DNA of 64,000 bases from Mycobacterium sp. E1214. GTDB taxonomy: Bacteria > Actinomycetota > Actinomycetes > Mycobacteriales > Mycobacteriaceae. Every line of letters starts with the position of its first letter. Within the stretch, counting starts at the first letter, position 1. The position numbers were made by a program, and so were the translations under genes. Below, piece by piece: positions 1 to 7,866 of the stretch. The stretch is taken from the NCBI RefSeq assembly GCF_001666755.1, contig NZ_LZJC01000132.1, forward strand, positions 1 to 64,000, written 5' to 3'. Below the pieces are notes generated by a model that was not told where the DNA came from, ran no database searches, and was given only the letters and a program-made list of their open reading frames with translations.

Positions 1-77
1 ACCGTCTGAGCGTGAACCTCGAAACGGCCCGCCATCGCACGCATCTCGTGCGGGTCGGTCATAAAACGTGTAGCCAT
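1..77 (-). CDS. Esx (WXG100) protein of the EsxJ/K/M/P/W group, 5' end only
   Basis: Only the first 25 codons lie in the window; the gene continues past the left edge. The visible start reads MATRFMTDPHEMRAMAG, followed by RFEVHAQT, which is the N-terminus of the mycobacterial Esx subgroup often called QILSS. A good ribosome site (AAGGAG) sits just before the ATG. These small helical-hairpin proteins are secreted by type VII systems as heterodimers with an EsxI/N-type partner, which would be expected just outside the window. It is the third gene after PE8 and PPE15 on the same strand, the same order as esxJ behind PPE15 in M. tuberculosis. Which paralogue it is cannot be told from 25 residues. 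Confidence 0.85.
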   Translation of the reverse strand, partial: MATRFMTDPHEMRAMAGRFEVHAQT

Positions 78-242
78 GGTGTTTCTCCTTAGTTGTCTTT
101 CAAGCCTTCAGTCGTCGAAGTCTTAACAGATGTAGTTACTGTGTCGTAGCCGCTTTGTGGACAGATTACGGCTTATCGGTTAACTGATCGCCTCAAACGG
201 GTGACATGTACCCCCTTCTTCTCCCACATGAGCGGACCCATA

Positions 243-1403
243 TCAGACGACAACTTGCTTGGGCATGACGATCGGCTTGACGCCGTAGCGCGGCCCGGCA
301 CCGTAGGCGCCCGCACCCTTGGCGGCCGCCGCCATCCCCGGCATGCCGGGCATCGCGGTCACCGGCTCGGCCGCCGCGGCCTCGGAGGCGACGGTCCAGC
401 CCGAGCCCTCCAGCGGGGCGGTGGTCGACGCCAGGGTGGCCGGGGCGGCCGAGCCCCAGCCGGCCGGGACCGACAGGCCGCCGACCGCGGACGCCTCGCC
501 GAGGGCCGCCGACGACACGCCACCCAGGCCCGCCGGCGCCACGGCGCCGACCATGGTGCCTTCGGTGATGCCGGCGGCGCCCGCGGGCACCACGTCGCTG
601 ACGGCGATGGCGGGCACGGCGCCCAGCGTGTGGCCCAGCGACACCGCGGTCGGGATGGTGTTCATGACGAACCATGCCGCGGTGTTAACGGCGCCGTTGA
701 TGCCGTTCAGCACGGCCGGGGTGCCGAGGAAGTTGTCGATCGACCCCAGCAGACCGTCGGTGGTAAACGGCAATGTCACGGCCTGCGCCAGCGGCGCGGC
801 GAGCGCCTGAGCGGTGCCACCGCTCGCGTCGCCGGCCAGGGCGGCGTTGTCGACCGCCGTCGCGGCCGCCGGGTCGGTGGTGGACGTCAGCGGCGTCACC
901 GGGGTCAGCACGCCGGCCGCCGCCGAGGCCGCCTGGTATGCGGCCATGGCCGCGGCGTCCTGCGCCCAGTACTCGCCGTAGAGCGTGTCCAGCGCGACGA
1001 TCGCGGGGGTGTTCTGGCCGAGGATGTTGCTCGCGACCAGCGCCGCCTGGGTGGTCCGGTTCGTCAGGATCACCGGTGGCGGCACCACCGCGGCGAACAC
1101 CGCCTCGTAGGCCGCGGCCGACGCCGTGGCCTGTGCGCTGGCCTGCTCGAGCGTCGTCGCCGTTTCGGTCAGGTAGGTGATGATCGGCTGCGCCGCCGTC
1201 GCGGCCGCGGCCGACCCGCCGCCCGTCCACTGCTGGCTGGTCAGCAGCGAGATGATCGACTCCCACTGGCTGGCCGTGGCGCTGACCTCGGCGGCGAGGT
1301 TGGCGTACGCCGTGGCGGCGGCCATCAGGGGCGCGGCGCCCGCGCCGCTGTAGATGAGCGAGGAGGTGATCTCCGGGGGAATTGCCGCAAAGCTAAGAAC
1401 CAT
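243..1403 (-). CDS. PPE15: PPE family protein, PPE-SVP subgroup (PPE15 type)
   Basis: 386 residues. The PPE domain covers about residues 1-180, with Pro9-Pro10-Glu11 and the WxG turn at residues 59-61. The SVP signature GGLSVPAGW is at residues 308-316, and the protein ends in a GPRYGVKPIVMPK tail. PPE proteins pair with a PE partner and leave the cell through a type VII system (ESX-5 for this group) with the EspG5 chaperone. It lies 60 bp behind PE8 and ahead of an Esx gene, the PE8-PPE15-esxJ order of M. tuberculosis. The start has an AGGAG site about 10 bases upstream. Fold and partner are family knowledge; its target in the host is unknown. Confidence 0.92.
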   Translation of the reverse strand: MVLSFAAIPPEITSSLIYSGAGAAPLMAAATAYANLAAEVSATASQWESIISLLTSQQWTGGGSAAAATAAQPIITYLTETATTLEQASAQATASAAAYEAVFAAVVPPPVILTNRTTQAALVASNILGQNTPAIVALDTLYGEYWAQDAAAMAAYQAASAAAGVLTPVTPLTSTTDPAAATAVDNAALAGDASGGTAQALAAPLAQAVTLPFTTDGLLGSIDNFLGTPAVLNGINGAVNTAAWFVMNTIPTAVSLGHTLGAVPAIAVSDVVPAGAAGITEGTMVGAVAPAGLGGVSSAALGEASAVGGLSVPAGWGSAAPATLASTTAPLEGSGWTVASEAAAAEPVTAMPGMPGMAAAAKGAGAYGAGPRYGVKPIVMPKQVVV

Positions 1404-1463
1404 TTTTTATCCCGCTCCTATTTGTCTGTTGGAAAATTCACGTGTCTGGGTGACCGGGGCGCG

Positions 1464-2363
1464 CTAGACGGCCGTCGGCTTCGGCATGACGATGGGCTTG
1501 ACGCCGTAGCGCGGGGCGCCGAACCCGGCGCTGCTCCGCCCGGCCGCGCCCATGCCCGGCATGCCCGGGATGATGGTCCCGGCGCCGGCCTGCGGCGCGG
1601 CGGCGGTCCAGCCCGCGGTCTGGATGGCGCTGACCGGGGTGGCGGTGACGGGAGCCGTGCCGGCCCAGGCCGGCGGCACCGCCAGGCTGCTGACCATGGT
1701 CGCCGAACCCATCGAGGCCACCGGGGCCCCGCCCATGCCGACCATGCCGCCGGCCGCGGCGCCGGTGGCGCCCAGCTCCGGCGAGGCGGCGATGTCAGCG
1801 GCCAGGCCCGCGCCGGCGGCGTCACCCGAGGTGTCGAGCAGACCACCACCGGCCAGACCCAACAGGTCGGAAGCGGCCGAAGCCCAGTTGCCGCCACCGA
1901 TGTTGAGGATGTTGGCGCCGTTGCTCGACAGGCCGAAGATGCCGCCGAGCATGTTCGGGTTGGTGCCGTTGCCGGTGCTGCCCAGGAGGTAGGCCAGCCA
2001 GTCCAGAGGAGTGTTGGACGGTGTGTCCGCCGCGGCGGCGAGCGGCGCGTTGGTCGCGTTCGCGAGCGCGGCCTGCGCCGCGTTGACCGACTCGGTGTCG
2101 CCGTAGGCGTTGGAGCTGATCCCCAGGGTGCTGGCGTACTGCTCGAGCTGGGCCTGCGCCTGGGCGGCGATCGTCTGGTAGGTGGTGCCGTAGGCGGAGA
2201 AGATGGCCGCTTGCTGGGCCGAAACCGGGTCGGCCGCCGCGGGAGCGAGCACGGTGGTCGCCGACGCGATGCCGGCGTTTTGCGCCGCCAGGTTGGTGTT
2301 GATCCCCGACAGCAGCGACTGCGCCGCCAGCATTTCCTCGGTCTGTGTTGTCAAAAACGACAT
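1464..2363 (-). CDS. PE8: PE family protein with a PPE-SVP-like C-terminal region (PE8 type)
   Basis: 299 residues. The PE domain spans about residues 1-95 and ends with the type VII export motif YxxxE (YGDTE, 87-91). The rest is not PGRS but resembles the C-terminal part of PPE-SVP proteins: SSLAVPPAW at 225-233 and an APRYGVKPIVMPK tail nearly identical to that of the PPE gene behind it. The Pro-Glu dipeptide that names the family is absent: residues 8-9 are Thr-Glu. First gene of the reverse-strand operon PE8, PPE15, Esx. PE8-PPE15 form a heterodimer recognised by EspG5 in M. tuberculosis. A GGGAG site precedes the ATG. Confidence 0.9.
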   Translation of the reverse strand: MSFLTTQTEEMLAAQSLLSGINTNLAAQNAGIASATTVLAPAAADPVSAQQAAIFSAYGTTYQTIAAQAQAQLEQYASTLGISSNAYGDTESVNAAQAALANATNAPLAAAADTPSNTPLDWLAYLLGSTGNGTNPNMLGGIFGLSSNGANILNIGGGNWASAASDLLGLAGGGLLDTSGDAAGAGLAADIAASPELGATGAAAGGMVGMGGAPVASMGSATMVSSLAVPPAWAGTAPVTATPVSAIQTAGWTAAAPQAGAGTIIPGMPGMGAAGRSSAGFGAPRYGVKPIVMPKPTAV

Positions 2364-2771
2364 TGATTGCTCCCTAGTGTTCGGAACGGGCCGACCCCCT
2401 TGCGGTGGATCGACCCTGAGTGTTCACGTAACGGCCCCTGTGCGCTGGCGGTAAGGCTAGCGACCCCTGCCTCCACGGTCCTGACCGAAAGGGCCCGCGT
2501 TAAAGCCGTTTACGGCGTTTTAACGATGAGGGCGGCAGTTTTAACACGACCCTGCCGGCCGACACGGTGATGTCATTTGTGAACGCCGGGCAAACGACGC
2601 CAACGCGCGCGGCGCGCGGATCTTAGTGGATGGCCGGCCGCCCTGCATGCCGAGCGATCGGCGAAGTTGACGCCGGTGTGACGGTGCGCCGCGCGCGGCG
2701 GATGCGCACCGAAAGACAGCACAGTCGGCCGGCGTTCGCGGTGGCGAGCGGCCGCGGGAAAGTTTGCCGGA
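2364..2771. other. Non-coding stretch upstream of the PE8 operon
   Basis: About 400 bases with no convincing gene. It must hold the promoter of the leftward PE8 operon. Visible elements are a perfect small palindrome GTTCGGAAC at 2379-2387 close to the PE8 start, and a locally AT-richer stretch near 2500-2545 with TTTAACG and TTTAACA repeats. Short open frames here have no ribosome site and low-complexity arginine-rich translations, so I did not call them. Confidence 0.5.
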
Positions 2772-3119
2772 CTAGGGAAGCTTGCTGCGGAATTCCGGGC
2801 AGTACGCGGCCGTCGCCGCACCGATGATGGTGCCGCTGCCGTTGTTGCTCAGCCCGAGCGTCTTCTGAACGTCGCCCACGGTTTGGGCCAAGGTGTCACC
2901 GGCGGACCAGTCCTGGCACACCGCGTGCCCGACGTTGATCATCATCCCGTCTGAACCGCTCGGCCAGCCGATCCCGTGGCGCTGCAGCGTTTGCAGGTAC
3001 TGATCGTCCGCCGGGTCGGCCTGGGCGAGCGGTGCGACGGCGAAGGCGACGGCACCGGCGCTGAGGAGACCGGCCACAACGACAGTGACCCGACCACTCA
3101 ACCGTGCCGTGTTCTTCAC
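2772..3119 (-). CDS. Secreted DUF732 family protein
   Basis: 115 residues from a GTG preceded by a GGAAGGG ribosome site. The N-terminus is a clear Sec signal: VKNTARLSGR, then a hydrophobic run and cleavage near AQA-DPADDQ (about residues 32-35). The mature part has the DUF732 pattern: DDQYLQTLQRHGI, then VGHAVCQD with Cys68, and AYCPEF with Cys107, probably a disulfide in the oxidising cell envelope. DUF732 proteins are small exported mycobacterial proteins of unknown role. Divergent from the methyltransferase that starts at 3308. A longer in-frame extension exists but would bury the signal peptide. Confidence 0.85.
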   Translation of the reverse strand: MKNTARLSGRVTVVVAGLLSAGAVAFAVAPLAQADPADDQYLQTLQRHGIGWPSGSDGMMINVGHAVCQDWSAGDTLAQTVGDVQKTLGLSNNGSGTIIGAATAAYCPEFRSKLP

Positions 3120-3307
3120 TCGTCGACCCTTCCGTCGGCTTTGCCTGCGGGCGCAGGAACCGAATCTTAACGGCGTCCGTGGCATCTGTCTCGACGAGTC
3201 GACCAGCGGTTTTAATCTCGCCCGCGATCGGCACCGGCTTGTAAGTTGGTCGCGACCGTTCCGACGTGCCGGCCCGGCACGCCGTCGCCGAAGGAGCCAG
3301 CGCCCAA

Positions 3308-4534
3308 GTGACCGAGGATCCGCGCGCTGACGGCGTGTCCCGCCAATACGACCGGTGGGAGTATCCACCCCCGGTCGCCGACCTCGAGGCGTGGAGCACA
3401 ACGCACTGGGATTGGTTCGACCCGTTCTGGGCGCATCGGGTCCTGTGGCCGAACCGCAACTACAAGCCGGACCTCGACATCCTGATCGCCGGTTGCGGCA
3501 CATTCCAGGCGGCCTTCATCGCGTTCAAGAACCGCGGCGCCCGCGTGGTGGGCATCGATGTCAGCCGAAAAGCGTTGCAGCATCACGAATTTTTGAAGGG
3601 TAAGCACGGGCTGGACAACCTGGAGCTACACCTGCTGCCCATCGAAGAGGTCGCGACGCTGGGCCGCGACTTCGACCTGATCATCTCCAGCGGCGTCCTG
3701 CATCACCTGGCCGATCCCCTGGCCGGGCTGACGGCCTTGGGTGGGTGCCTGCGCCGCGACGGGGTGCTCGCCGTGATGCTGTACGCGAAGTACGGCCGCC
3801 TCGGCGTCGAGATGCTGGAATCGGTGTTTCACGACCTCGGGCTGTCCCAGGACGAGGCGTCGGTGCGTCTGGTCAAGGAGGCGATCGCGGTGCTGCCGGC
3901 CGACCACCCGGTGCGCACCTATCTCAAGGCGGCGCACGACCTGACGTCCGACGGTGCGCTGGTCGACACCTTCCTGCACAGCCGTGCCCGCAACTACACC
4001 GTCGCGCAGTGCCTGGACCTGGTCGCCGCGGCCGGGCTGCACTTCCAGGACTGGTTCCACAAGTCCCCGTACTACCCGCACGACATGCTCGCCCCCGCGA
4101 GCGAATTCCAGGCGATGCTCAACCGGTTGCCCGACCGCCAGGTGTGGTCGGTGATGGAGCGCCTGCAGCCGGCGAACGCCACCCACTTCTTCCTGGCCTG
4201 CCGCCCGGAGCGCCCCAGCGAGGACTACGTCATCGACTTCGCGACGAGCGCGTGGCTGGACTACGTTCCGCAGCCGCGCACCGCGTGCCGGCTCGTCGGC
4301 GACGAAATCTATTGGCCCGGTGCGAAACAGAAGCTCAACCCGGCGCAGTTACCGCTCGTCCAGCACGTCGACGGCCGCCGCCCGATCCGCGCCATCATCG
4401 AGCTGGTCGCGCAGGCCGGCAACGTCGGCGACGAGCACCGCCCACTGCTGCAAGACTTCGCCAAAGCGCTGTTTCGGGCGCTGTGGCGCCTCGACTTCTT
4501 GGCCATGGCGCTCGACGCGAGCCCGGCCGGGTAG
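3308..4534 (+). CDS. Class I SAM-dependent methyltransferase, substrate unknown
   Basis: 408 residues from the GTG at 3308, chosen because AAGGAG lies 11 bases upstream; a GTG at 3266 is in frame but lacks this. The SAM-binding fold is evident: motif I LIAGCGTFQAA, an acidic turn VVGIDVS after strand beta2, and a motif IV region DLIISSGVLHHL. The C-terminal half carries no recognised domain, but its mix of Trp, His and Tyr fits a substrate-binding region. No equivalent stands here in M. tuberculosis as I recall. The gene contains a TTA leucine codon at 4349-4351, rare at this GC, and the next gene downstream is the tRNA that reads UUA. Confidence 0.8.
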   Translation: MTEDPRADGVSRQYDRWEYPPPVADLEAWSTTHWDWFDPFWAHRVLWPNRNYKPDLDILIAGCGTFQAAFIAFKNRGARVVGIDVSRKALQHHEFLKGKHGLDNLELHLLPIEEVATLGRDFDLIISSGVLHHLADPLAGLTALGGCLRRDGVLAVMLYAKYGRLGVEMLESVFHDLGLSQDEASVRLVKEAIAVLPADHPVRTYLKAAHDLTSDGALVDTFLHSRARNYTVAQCLDLVAAAGLHFQDWFHKSPYYPHDMLAPASEFQAMLNRLPDRQVWSVMERLQPANATHFFLACRPERPSEDYVIDFATSAWLDYVPQPRTACRLVGDEIYWPGAKQKLNPAQLPLVQHVDGRRPIRAIIELVAQAGNVGDEHRPLLQDFAKALFRALWRLDFLAMALDASPAG

Positions 4535-4565
4535 CGCCCCCGGGATCGGCTAGATTCGCCGCGGA

Positions 4566-4639
4566 GCCCCCATAGCCCAATTGGCAGAGGCAGCGGACTT
4601 AAAATCCGCCAAGTGTCGGTTCGAGTCCGACTGGGGGCA
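4566..4639 (+). tRNA. tRNA-Leu (anticodon UAA), short variable loop
   Basis: Complete cloverleaf of 74 nt. The acceptor stem GCCCCCA pairs with TGGGGGC, and the discriminator is A. The anticodon stem GCGGA/TCCGC closes the loop CTTAAAA, giving anticodon TAA for leucine UUA. The T arm is GTCGG-TTCGAGT-CCGAC. The variable region is only five bases (CAAGT), so this is a class I shape, whereas bacterial tRNA-Leu normally has a long variable arm. CCA is not encoded (CACT follows). It stands alone, with a strong hairpin 16 bp downstream. Confidence 0.93.
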
Positions 4640-4654
4640 CTCCTGAACCTCCGT

Positions 4655-4677
4655 CAGCTAAGCGCGCCGCTTAGCTG
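4655..4677 (+). terminator. Perfect hairpin behind the tRNA gene
   Basis: A perfect 10-bp inverted repeat, CAGCTAAGCG and CGCTTAGCTG, around a 3-base loop. There is no T tract, which is common for mycobacterial terminators. Its position directly after the tRNA suggests transcription termination or a 3' processing end. Confidence 0.65.
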
Positions 4678-4739
4678 GCCGCGCGCAGAAGCCTTGCGAC
4701 ACCCCGGCCTGCCGCCGCCGTCCAGCAAATCGCCGCCCA

Positions 4740-4745
4740 TACACT
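4740..4745 (+). promoter_or_regulatory. -10 box TACACT, leaderless promoter of the membrane protein at 4754
   Basis: TACACT matches the mycobacterial SigA -10 pattern TANNNT. Eight bases separate it from the GTG at 4754, which places the transcription start at or next to the start codon. No ribosome site is present. Confidence 0.55.
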
Positions 4746-4753
4746 GACCCCTT

Positions 4754-5566
4754 GTGGGCATGCTGTTTGGGCTCGGGCCGTGGCTCGTGTACTGGGTTCT
4801 GGTAGGCAACGTTCCGTTCGGCGCCGCCGCGCTGGTCGCGCTGGCGCTCGCCGCCGTCGCGCTGGCGCTGGGAGGGTTGGTCAACCGCCCGTGGCAGCCC
4901 TTCGATTTCGCCTCGGCCGCAGCGCTTTTCATTCTCGCCGTGCTGAGCTTCGCGCTCAGCGAGGCGTTCCTGCAGCGGTGGATCCTGACGTTGAGCAACG
5001 CGGCGATTTTCGCGGTGGCGCTGGCCGGCGTGCTGGCCGGCAAACCCTTCGTCGCGGAGTACCTGGCCGCCGAGCAGCCCGCCGACGTAGTGAAGACCGA
5101 GTTGTTCGGGCGCACCGTCAAGGTGCTGAGCTGGCTGTGGGTCTCGACGTTCGCCGCCATGACGGTGTCGTCGGCGATCCCGTCGATCCTCGAGGGTCCC
5201 GGTGACCCGAGGGGCCCCGCGGGCGGGCCGCCGCTCATCCTGGACACGAAGACGCCGCTGTCCTTCCTCGGTTACTGGATCGTCCCGTTCGCGCTGTTGG
5301 GGCTCGCGGCGCTGGCGTCGCGGCTGCTGCCAGTCCGGATGCTGGCCGGCATCGACGACGTGGCCCGGGAAACCTCGTTCGTCGCCTACGACGAGGCCAC
5401 CATCGACGAGCTCTACTTCCTGGCCCAGGAGCACGCCAACCGCGAGGTCGGCCCCGGCAAGGAGGCCTACAACGTCAAGGTCGGCGGCATGGGTACGCCA
5501 CTCACCGGCGACGAGTCTCGCAAGTCGTGGCCTTCGACGTACAAGGTGCGCGACAAGCGGCGCTGA
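4754..5566 (+). CDS. Integral membrane protein of unknown function
   Basis: 270 residues. Five or six hydrophobic segments are visible: about 8-40, 53-70, 82-97, 120-143 and 172-196. A soluble C-terminal tail of some 70 residues follows, rich in charged residues (YDEATIDELYFLAQEHAN). I recognise no named domain. The GTG start at 4754 is supported by the -10 box TACACT eight bases upstream; an ATG two codons later is possible. It follows the tRNA gene and precedes the dienelactone hydrolase by 121 bp. Role unknown. Confidence 0.7.
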   Translation: MGMLFGLGPWLVYWVLVGNVPFGAAALVALALAAVALALGGLVNRPWQPFDFASAAALFILAVLSFALSEAFLQRWILTLSNAAIFAVALAGVLAGKPFVAEYLAAEQPADVVKTELFGRTVKVLSWLWVSTFAAMTVSSAIPSILEGPGDPRGPAGGPPLILDTKTPLSFLGYWIVPFALLGLAALASRLLPVRMLAGIDDVARETSFVAYDEATIDELYFLAQEHANREVGPGKEAYNVKVGGMGTPLTGDESRKSWPSTYKVRDKRR

Positions 5567-5687
5567 CCGCGCCCAAGCTTTTTCGCTAGGTTGGTGTCCG
5601 GCGGGGCGACCCCGGACCGGCCGCACGGGCTCCGCGCGGCTCGCGGCCAGGCAGGTGCCCGGGCATGGGCGCCGAGAAGGAGCAGCG

Positions 5688-6437
5688 ATGAACGCGGTCA
5701 GCCCGGACGCCCTGCGGGCGGAAACCATCACCATCGCCGGTCACGGCGGCGATCAGATCGAGGCCTACCAGGCGGTGCCGCTGGCGCAGGGGTCCCGCGG
5801 GGGCATCGTGTGGATCCACCACATGCCCGGATATGACCGGGAGACCAAGGAATTCGTCCGCCGGCTGGCCAGCACCGGCTTCAACGCCGTGGCCCCGAAC
5901 CTCTACACGCGCGAGGCGCCCGGCGCGTCTCCCGACGACGCCGCCGCTGCCGCGCGCGCCGCGGGCGGCGTGCCCGACGAACGCCTGGTCGGCGACGTCG
6001 CGGGCGCCGTCGAGCACCTGCGTTCGCTGCCGGGCGCCAACGGCAAGATCGGCGTCATCGGGCATTGCTCGGGCGGGCGGCACGCCTACCTGGCGGCATG
6101 TTCGCTGCCGTTCGACGCCGCGGTGGACTGTTACGGCGGCTACGTCGTGGAGGAGCCGCCGGAGGGCAGGAACATGCGGCCGATCCTGCACCTGGCGCCG
6201 AAGTTGAGCTGCCCGCTGCTGGGCCTGTTCGGGGTCGAGGACAAGTTCCCGTCCCCCGAGGCGGTGGCGACGCTGGACGCCGAGCTGACCAAGCTCGGCA
6301 AGCCCCACGAGTTCGTCTCCTACGACGGCGCCGGCCACGCGTTCTTCTCCGTCGACCGCCCCGCCTACCGCGTCGAGGCGGCGGTCGACGGCTGGCGGCG
6401 CATCGACGACTTCTTCGCCACCCACCTGAAAGGCTGA
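5688..6437 (+). CDS. Dienelactone hydrolase family protein
   Basis: 249 residues, alpha/beta hydrolase fold. The nucleophile elbow is GHCSGGR with Cys127, the cysteine nucleophile typical of dienelactone hydrolases. The C-terminal histidine lies in GAGHAFFS and the acid is probably the Asp of VEDKFPS. Start ATG at 5688 has GAGAAGGAG upstream; the reading frame is open further back but without a ribosome site. Enzymes of this family open dienelactones in chlorocatechol breakdown, yet many actinobacterial members act on other esters or lactones. The gene is followed after 7 bp by the DUF6295 gene, suggesting one transcript with the two genes behind it. A second, different member lies at 48845-49642. 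Confidence 0.9.
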   Translation: MNAVSPDALRAETITIAGHGGDQIEAYQAVPLAQGSRGGIVWIHHMPGYDRETKEFVRRLASTGFNAVAPNLYTREAPGASPDDAAAAARAAGGVPDERLVGDVAGAVEHLRSLPGANGKIGVIGHCSGGRHAYLAACSLPFDAAVDCYGGYVVEEPPEGRNMRPILHLAPKLSCPLLGLFGVEDKFPSPEAVATLDAELTKLGKPHEFVSYDGAGHAFFSVDRPAYRVEAAVDGWRRIDDFFATHLKG

Positions 6438-6444
6438 CCGCCGC

Positions 6445-6717
6445 ATGTGCACACACCTCACCGAACACGTCGACATCGACGGCAGCGGGAAGGGGCCAAC
6501 GGGCTGGTTCGGCGCCAGCCGCGCGACCGTCTATGTCGACCACGCCGTCCACGCGCCCTACACCCACACGGTCAACATCGACGTGATCAACCCCCAGCTC
6601 GGCCCCGCGGCCCGGGTCGCGCTGGAACTGACCGAGGAAAGCGCCCTGGCGCTGGCCGACGCCATCCGCGCGGCGATCGGCCACGCCCCGGCCGGCCTCG
6701 CCTCGAAGCACCAGTAG
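6445..6717 (+). CDS. DUF6295 family protein
   Basis: 90 residues, starting MCTHLTEHVDIDGSGKG 7 bp after the dienelactone hydrolase and 9 bp before the DUF427 gene. The TGWF and YVDHAVHAPYTHTVNIDVIN segments are the conserved part of a small actinobacterial family of unknown function that I recall as DUF6295. No signal peptide or membrane segment. The pattern of His and Cys (Cys2, His4, His8, His33, His36, His40) could bind metal, but that is only a guess. Co-transcription with its neighbours is likely from spacing. Confidence 0.75.
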   Translation: MCTHLTEHVDIDGSGKGPTGWFGASRATVYVDHAVHAPYTHTVNIDVINPQLGPAARVALELTEESALALADAIRAAIGHAPAGLASKHQ

Positions 6718-6726
6718 GTGGACGCG

Positions 6727-7509
6727 ATGAGCGCCGACATCGACTACCCGCAGGCGGCCGCCGCGCGCGGGCGCGTGGAACCGGCGCCGCGACGAGTCCG
6801 CGGCTACCTGGGTGACGCGCTGGTCTTCGACACCACCGCGGCCCGTTACGTCTGGGAGATTCCCTATTACCCGCAGTACTACATCCCGCTGGCCGACGTG
6901 AACGCCGAGTTCCTGCGCGACGAAAACCACGCGCAGCGCGTCCAATTCGGGCCGTCGCGGCTGCATGCCCTGGTGGGCGAGGGGCAGGTCCACGAAGCCG
7001 CCGCCCGCGTCTTCGACCCCGACTCCGACAGCCCGGTGGCCGGCCTGGTGCGTTTCGAATGGAATCCGTTGCGCTGGTTCGAAGAGGACGAACCGATCTA
7101 CGGCCACCCGCGCAACCCCTATTCGCGGGTGGACGCCCTGCGCTCGCACCGGCACGTGCGCGTCGAACTCGACGGAATCGTGTTGGCGGACACCACTTCT
7201 GCGGTGCTGCTGTTCGAGACAGGCTTGCCCACAAGGTATTACATCGATCCCACCGACATCAATTTCGCGCAGCTGGAGCCCAGCGCCACCCAGACCCTGT
7301 GTCCCTACAAGGGGGTGACCTCGGGCTACTGGTCGGTGCGGACGGGGCAACCCGGCTCGCCGGTGGTCCATCCCGACCTTGCCTGGACCTATCACTACCC
7401 GTTGCCGGCGGTCGCCCAAATCGCCGGACTGGTCGCCTTTTACAACGAGAAGCTTGACATCGTCGTCGACGGTGTGGCATCGGGCAGGCCGCGTACTCAC
7501 TTCAGTTAA
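6727..7509 (+). CDS. Tandem DUF427 protein (Rv1056 type)
   Basis: 260 residues. It contains two DUF427 units, visible as repeated VRGYLGDALVFDTTAARYVWE (part) near residue 23 and RVELDGIVLADTTSAVLLFE near 144, each followed by a YYIP or YYID strand (Tyr-Tyr-Ile). The last segment, SGYWSVRTGQ to AGLVAFYNEKLDIVVDG, is the family's closing strand-helix. Function unknown; the single-domain version is common in actinobacteria. The ATG at 6727 is preferred over the GTG at 6718 because AGGTGG lies six bases before it. Last gene of the group starting at 5688; a hairpin terminator overlaps its stop codon. In M. tuberculosis the matching gene also stands before Rv1057. Confidence 0.85.
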   Translation: MSADIDYPQAAAARGRVEPAPRRVRGYLGDALVFDTTAARYVWEIPYYPQYYIPLADVNAEFLRDENHAQRVQFGPSRLHALVGEGQVHEAAARVFDPDSDSPVAGLVRFEWNPLRWFEEDEPIYGHPRNPYSRVDALRSHRHVRVELDGIVLADTTSAVLLFETGLPTRYYIDPTDINFAQLEPSATQTLCPYKGVTSGYWSVRTGQPGSPVVHPDLAWTYHYPLPAVAQIAGLVAFYNEKLDIVVDGVASGRPRTHFS

Positions 7510-7537
7510 TCCGCTGTGTGCGGATTGTGACATTTTT
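7508..7537 (+). terminator. Intrinsic terminator overlapping the DUF427 stop codon
   Basis: AATCCGC (7508-7514) and GCGGATT (7520-7526) form a 7-bp stem with a TGTGT loop. A T run (7533-7537) follows six bases later. The stem begins inside the TAA stop. Confidence 0.6.
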
Positions 7538-7751
7538 CTCTGTCGTGTCCGGCTGAGAATTGCCTAAACGGCGCGTCGCCGCGTTCGGGTAGCGACATTC
7601 GCCGAAACGCCGCGCCAACGCGGGTATCGAGGTTCGCTGACGGAAGGGCCTGCATTACTTCGAGATTCAAAGCTGAGCGCAAGCTGTGTGGCCAGTGTGA
7701 TGCACGTTACGTGGCGTCGGCAAAACTTTCGGCGACGCCAATCCGGGTCGG

Positions 7752-7757
7752 TAGACT
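7752..7757 (+). promoter_or_regulatory. -10 box TAGACT upstream of the beta-propeller gene
   Basis: TAGACT fits the SigA pattern; TTTCGG about 19 bases upstream could act as a weak -35. Transcription would start near 7764 and give a leader of about 100 bases. In M. tuberculosis the matching gene (Rv1057) is reported under MprA and SigE control; I could not find a convincing SigE box here. Confidence 0.45.
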
Positions 7758-7773
7758 CGCAATTTGCAGTCAC

Positions 7774-7843
7774 CTCAGCGCCTTTCGGCGTTGAGTCCGG
7801 TGGACGCCGGAGGCGCAGCCGACCGGCAACATCCGGTTGCGCC
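7774..7843 (+). promoter_or_regulatory. Structured 5' leader with two hairpins
   Basis: First hairpin: CTCAGCGCC (7774-7782) with GGCGTTGAG (7787-7795), one G-T pair, TTTC loop. Second: GGCGCA (7812-7817) plus ACCGG (7822-7826) with CCGGT and TGCGCC (7833-7843), with a 4-base bulge. Both lie between the presumed transcription start and the GTG at 7867. No T tract follows, so attenuation is not shown. Confidence 0.45.
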
Positions 7844-7866
7844 GACAACCAGTGAAGGCGGTGCCA

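Noticed and set aside
201..2366. A 721-codon open frame on the + strand opposite PE8 and PPE15
   Set aside because: Arginine/glycine-rich shadow typical of high-GC DNA; the opposite strand encodes two clear family members with ribosome sites.
3266..3307. Earlier GTG start for the methyltransferase
   Set aside because: AAGGAG is placed for the GTG at 3308; the extension contains this ribosome site.
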